Below, one piece after another: positions 61,608-64,000 of a stretch of DNA of 64,000 nt. The DNA lies in assembly GCF_002968635.1 (NCBI RefSeq), contig NZ_PVBN01000001.1, positions 744,001 to 808,000 on the forward strand, in the 5' to 3' direction. Under the pieces are notes generated by a model, which ran no database searches, was not told the origin of the DNA, and saw nothing but the letters and a program-made list of their open reading frames with translations. Source of the stretch: Neorhizobium alkalisoli. GTDB taxonomy: Bacteria; Pseudomonadota; Alphaproteobacteria; Rhizobiales; Rhizobiaceae. Each line of letters starts with the position of its first letter. Within the stretch, counting starts at the first letter, position 1. The position numbers and the translations under genes are program-made.

Positions 61608-62780
61608 ATGGTCACCAGTATAGTTACGACATCTGGGAATACGACATGCATGGATTTCAGTACGAATCAATGGCACGGCTATGTTGGCGGAAGCACGCCT
61701 TATGGCTTGTGGGTGGATGGTCCCCTGCATCCGTGGCGCGATGCAAACGGGACACCGACGTTCATCACCGCTCATTCCGAAGGGTACCGTTATAATGTTG
61801 TCTATGACTGGCATAACGGGTCGACTTGGACCAATTGGAATGCAGGCGTTCACTGGAATTCCCCCCGAGACACCTATGAAGGGCACTATGCCAACCGTCA
61901 CTGGATCATGTCCCCCTTCGCCCGCGGCTCCCTGGTAGTTGGTCTGACGCATCACGAATTCTATCAGTCTTCTGCGACGATCGGCGGGGTCGCGGGCTTC
62001 AATTCACACGCCCATGGGTTCAATACACGCTGGGTCAACGCAATCGGCTATGTGCGTTCGACCAATGATGGCCAGGCCTGGACAATTCCACAGCCCGGGG
62101 ATTACGGCCAAAATCACCATAATGTTCGCTGCGTCTTGATCCCGGAGCCGTGGTCCAATCAGTCGATCGACACGGCCTATGGGTTCATGCATCCTTCGAA
62201 CATCGTGAAGGAAGGCAATTACTATTACGCCTTCATTGAGGTTCGCAACCTGCCAGGCAATACCACGCTGCTCGACAGCGGCTTTGCAATGATCCGTACG
62301 TCGAATCTCGACGCTTCGGTCGGCTGGCAATTCTATAACACCTCGAACCAGTGGGAGACGGTCAACCACCAATACTACCAGGGAAACCTTGCGCCTCAGC
62401 AGCCGAAACTCTTCTTCAAGGCGACGGGCTGGAATTCCTACACCACGTCTGACCGGAACGGGCGCATGGCGCAGACCATCCGATATCACGTTCCCACGCA
62501 GAAATGGGTTCTGTTCGGTTATACCGGCCTGCAGGCGAATGGTCTCTGCTACTGCGTGTCGAATACCTTGGCTAATCCGCAATTCGAGGTGAACGGGCGC
62601 CGCATGGTCAGCCTGGCCGGCGGTGGCGCGATGAATGAGTATCACAGCAATCATTTCATAGGGGTATTCGATCCAAATTCTCAGGATCAGAACTACCAGA
62701 CAATCCTGGGCAACAGCGCTGTCGTCATCACGGCTGACGAAGGCGTGCGGTACAAAATAGGCACGATCCGGATCACCTGA
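61608..62780 (+). CDS. Unknown Trp/Tyr/Asn-rich protein, probable beta-propeller
   Basis: A 390-residue protein without signal peptide, rich in Trp, Tyr, His, Asn and Gly. Repeating segments such as YRYNVVYDWHNGSTWTNWNA, VNAIGYVRSTNDGQAWTIPQ and MAQTIRYHVPTQKWVLFGYT look like blades of a sialidase or glycoside-hydrolase type propeller (with STNDGQAW like an Asp box). It may be a receptor-binding tip or a glycosidase. GC is clearly lower than in the neighbours. AAAGGAG lies before ATG 61608. No family recognised for certain. Confidence 0.65.
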   Translation: MVTSIVTTSGNTTCMDFSTNQWHGYVGGSTPYGLWVDGPLHPWRDANGTPTFITAHSEGYRYNVVYDWHNGSTWTNWNAGVHWNSPRDTYEGHYANRHWIMSPFARGSLVVGLTHHEFYQSSATIGGVAGFNSHAHGFNTRWVNAIGYVRSTNDGQAWTIPQPGDYGQNHHNVRCVLIPEPWSNQSIDTAYGFMHPSNIVKEGNYYYAFIEVRNLPGNTTLLDSGFAMIRTSNLDASVGWQFYNTSNQWETVNHQYYQGNLAPQQPKLFFKATGWNSYTTSDRNGRMAQTIRYHVPTQKWVLFGYTGLQANGLCYCVSNTLANPQFEVNGRRMVSLAGGGAMNEYHSNHFIGVFDPNSQDQNYQTILGNSAVVITADEGVRYKIGTIRIT

Positions 62781-62927
62781 TTCCTTCCATGAGCATACCA
62801 TCAGGCATTGATGGGCTTTGTTGACCTTAGAGACGAGTCCGTTGATCGAGACATCCGCGGGGCAGGGCGATACCTGCCCTGCAACGAGACACTTCGGAAG
62901 TTCGATGGAGGTTTGGGTCATGACTGA

Positions 62928-63122
62928 CGTTATCGCGTCGAGATTCTGGACGGAACGGCCGTCAGACGAACGGTGGAGGTGACGGGGCCGGTTTTCATCT
63001 ATGCGGTTGCGGACGAGGTCGCCGATTTTGGCGCGCCCCGGGCGAGCCTTGACGTGCGCATCCGGCAGATGGGCCGGGCGGTACCGCTCGGTATTCCAGC
63101 GGACATCACGATTACTTTTTAG
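62928..63122 (+). pseudogene. Remnant of the GTA g15 C-terminus
   Basis: Sixty-four codons (frame from 62928) read RYRVEILDGTAVRRTVEVTG, later PVFIYAVADEVADFGAPRAS and end TITF. This matches the very end of the large host-specificity tail protein (g15) of rhizobial GTAs. A stop codon lies directly upstream in frame, and the remaining about 1200 codons are missing. It is a deletion relic. Confidence 0.75.
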
Positions 63123-63143
63123 ATCGAGAAAGGAGACGAGAAT

Positions 63144-63356
63144 ATGGATCAGATGAAGGCCTGGTATGAGTCGAAGACGGTCTGGGGTGCGCTGATCGCC
63201 GTGAGTTCATCACTTCTGCAGATCAAGGGGATCGAGCTCGGTGCGGATATGCAGGCCGATCTTGCGGATATTGCCGTGACGCTGGCGGGTGCAGCCGGCG
63301 GGCTTCTTGCAATCTATGGGCGGCTCACGGCTGCAGCCGGAATCAGGGGAAAATAG
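63144..63356 (+). CDS. Holin-like small membrane protein
   Basis: A 70-residue protein: AWYESKTVWGALIAVSSSLL followed by a polar loop and AVTLAGAAGGLLAIYGRLTA. Such proteins with WYESKTVWG often follow g15 in rhizobial GTA clusters. Two membrane segments and a basic C-terminus fit a class II holin, which could release the endolysin at 49947. GAAAGGAG before the ATG. Confidence 0.65.
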   Translation: MDQMKAWYESKTVWGALIAVSSSLLQIKGIELGADMQADLADIAVTLAGAAGGLLAIYGRLTAAAGIRGK

Positions 63357-63472
63357 CCGCCTGAAGGCTAGCATTACGGACCATTCATTTGCCATTCAGC
63401 AGCCTTTGGCTACATAATTCATCACATGCTTTGGACATGAATCCTGTTTGTCTGTGAGTGGAAACTGTAATC

Positions 63473-63739
63473 ATGGCGCGACTGCCGATCATCGCAATAC
63501 TGGCCGCCGGCATCGCCGGTTTTTCCGGTCTTCAGCCGGAAAAAGCCGCTGCGCGTGATTATCTTCTGCTCGTTGCGAGCGATTGCGGATCGGCTGCATC
63601 CCGCGTTGTGCGGGAAACCGGCGGCCAGCTTCTCTCCGCCCAGCCCTCTTCGGACGGCCAGACCTGTATCGTGACCGTGCTCGTCCAGGGCAACGGCAGC
63701 GAAAGGCCGCGCAAGGTGACGGTAAGGGTTCCGATGTAA
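63473..63739 (+). CDS. Small secreted PepSY-like protein
   Basis: An 88-residue protein with a signal peptide (LPIIAILAAGIAGFSGL, cleavage near KAAA). The mature part (SAASRVVRETGGQLLSAQPS, then TCIVTVLVQGNGSERPRKVT) resembles a single PepSY domain. It lies 61 bases before the response regulator gene and may be cotranscribed, as a periplasmic modulator. Start ATG 63473, or GTG 63458. Confidence 0.72.
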   Translation: MARLPIIAILAAGIAGFSGLQPEKAAARDYLLLVASDCGSAASRVVRETGGQLLSAQPSSDGQTCIVTVLVQGNGSERPRKVTVRVPM

Positions 63740-63800
63740 GGCAGATCCGGCAGGCTTATTCTCTGCTATATCTGCCGGCACATTATTCGAGGGGCGGTGC

Positions 63801-64000
63801 ATGCGCATTCTGGTGGTCGAAGACGACGTTAATCTCAACCGGCAGCTGTCCGACGCATTGAAGGAGGCCGGTTATGTCGTCGATCAGGCTTTCGATGGCG
63901 AAGAAGGCCATTACCTGGGTGAAACCGAACCCTACGACGCGGTGATCCTGGATATCGGATTGCCCGTCATGGACGGGATCACCGTCGTCGAGAAATGGCG
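63801..64000 (+). CDS. feuP: Response regulator, FeuP-like (partial)
   Basis: The first 66 codons of an OmpR/PhoP-type response regulator. The receiver domain shows MRILVVEDDVNLNRQLSDAL (acidic pair Glu-Asp-Asp) and the phospho-Asp in YDAVILDIGLPVMDG. The sequence is very similar to what I remember for rhizobial FeuP, which with FeuQ controls osmotic and cyclic-glucan functions. The gene runs past the end of the window, so the DNA-binding domain is not seen. GGGGCGG lies before ATG 63801. Confidence 0.75.
   Translation, partial: MRILVVEDDVNLNRQLSDALKEAGYVVDQAFDGEEGHYLGETEPYDAVILDIGLPVMDGITVVEKW

Noticed and set aside
47342..63356. Complete temperate prophage
   Set aside because: There is no integrase, repressor, replication gene or attachment site; gene order is that of the RcGTA family.
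1..64000. tRNA or rRNA genes
   Set aside because: I looked for T-loop (GGTTCGA) contexts and rRNA core sequences and found none with the surrounding structure.

Overview
The window is GC-rich chromosomal DNA from an alphaproteobacterium, almost certainly a member of the Rhizobiaceae (Rhizobium/Agrobacterium/Sinorhizobium-like). The pointers are a MucR/Ros regulator, the seven-gene Mrp (Pha) antiporter operon, a DnaA-C-like protein paired with a DUF6456 protein, DUF5330, DUF2336 and DUF1491 proteins, an Omp25-like porin, a FeuP-like response regulator, RIME-like palindromic intergenic elements and a rhizobial gene transfer agent (GTA) cluster. I saw no rRNA, tRNA or CRISPR array.

Layout. 0.1-5.2 kb: small metabolic and stress genes (two cupins, a GFA-type zinc protein, an NAD(P)-dependent oxidoreductase divergent from an HxlR regulator, a frameshifted aldose 1-epimerase, a methyltransferase, msrB). 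5.4-11.8 kb: mrpABCDEFG, a cation/proton antiporter operon whose A-B and C-D junctions each carry a palindromic element. 12-19.1 kb: mucR, the DnaA-C-like/DUF6456 pair, a ModA-like binding protein, sufE, DUF5330, a PleC/DivJ-type sensor kinase and a peptidoglycan-binding membrane protein. 19.1-23.7 kb: a two-domain KaiC ATPase in an operon with a hybrid histidine kinase, then DUF2243 and DUF6894 proteins. 24-35 kb: LysR, tautomerase, GIY-YIG-like, DUF1491, DUF2336, DUF1214/DUF1254 pair, orphan PemK/MazF-type toxin, class A PBP, cysteine-cluster protein, LuxR regulator and a cupin. 35.2-38.4 kb: a copper island (CueR-type operator, Cu+ ATPase, CueR/HmrR, CopZ). 39-42.9 kb: PLP enzyme, YciI protein, outer-membrane barrel, MFS exporter.

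42.9-44.5 kb holds what I consider the most interesting locus: a minimal exosortase system on the minus strand. A 71-residue secreted, glycine-rich protein with a PEP-CTERM-like sorting tail is followed by a strong terminator hairpin, a 257-residue exosortase-family membrane protein with the Cys-Arg-His triad, and a small membrane-anchored partner. A consensus -10 box precedes the substrate gene.

44.7-47.1 kb: selO and a Fic AMP-transferase with a small upstream partner. 47.2-63.4 kb: a RcGTA-like cluster (putative g1, terminase, portal, DUF6107, prohead protease, capsid, connector, stopper, tail terminator, tail tube, two assembly chaperones, tape measure). It is interrupted by a lysin/cargo block, a RHH-ParE toxin-antitoxin module, two genes on the opposite strand and an MFS gene. 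After the tape measure gene, g12-g14 and most of g15 are missing. A lower-GC gene for a Trp/Tyr/Asn-rich, probably beta-propeller-like protein sits there, followed by a 64-codon remnant of the g15 C-terminus. The structural genes look like a GTA that has lost its baseplate genes and is probably not functional as it stands. The window ends inside a feuP-like response regulator gene.
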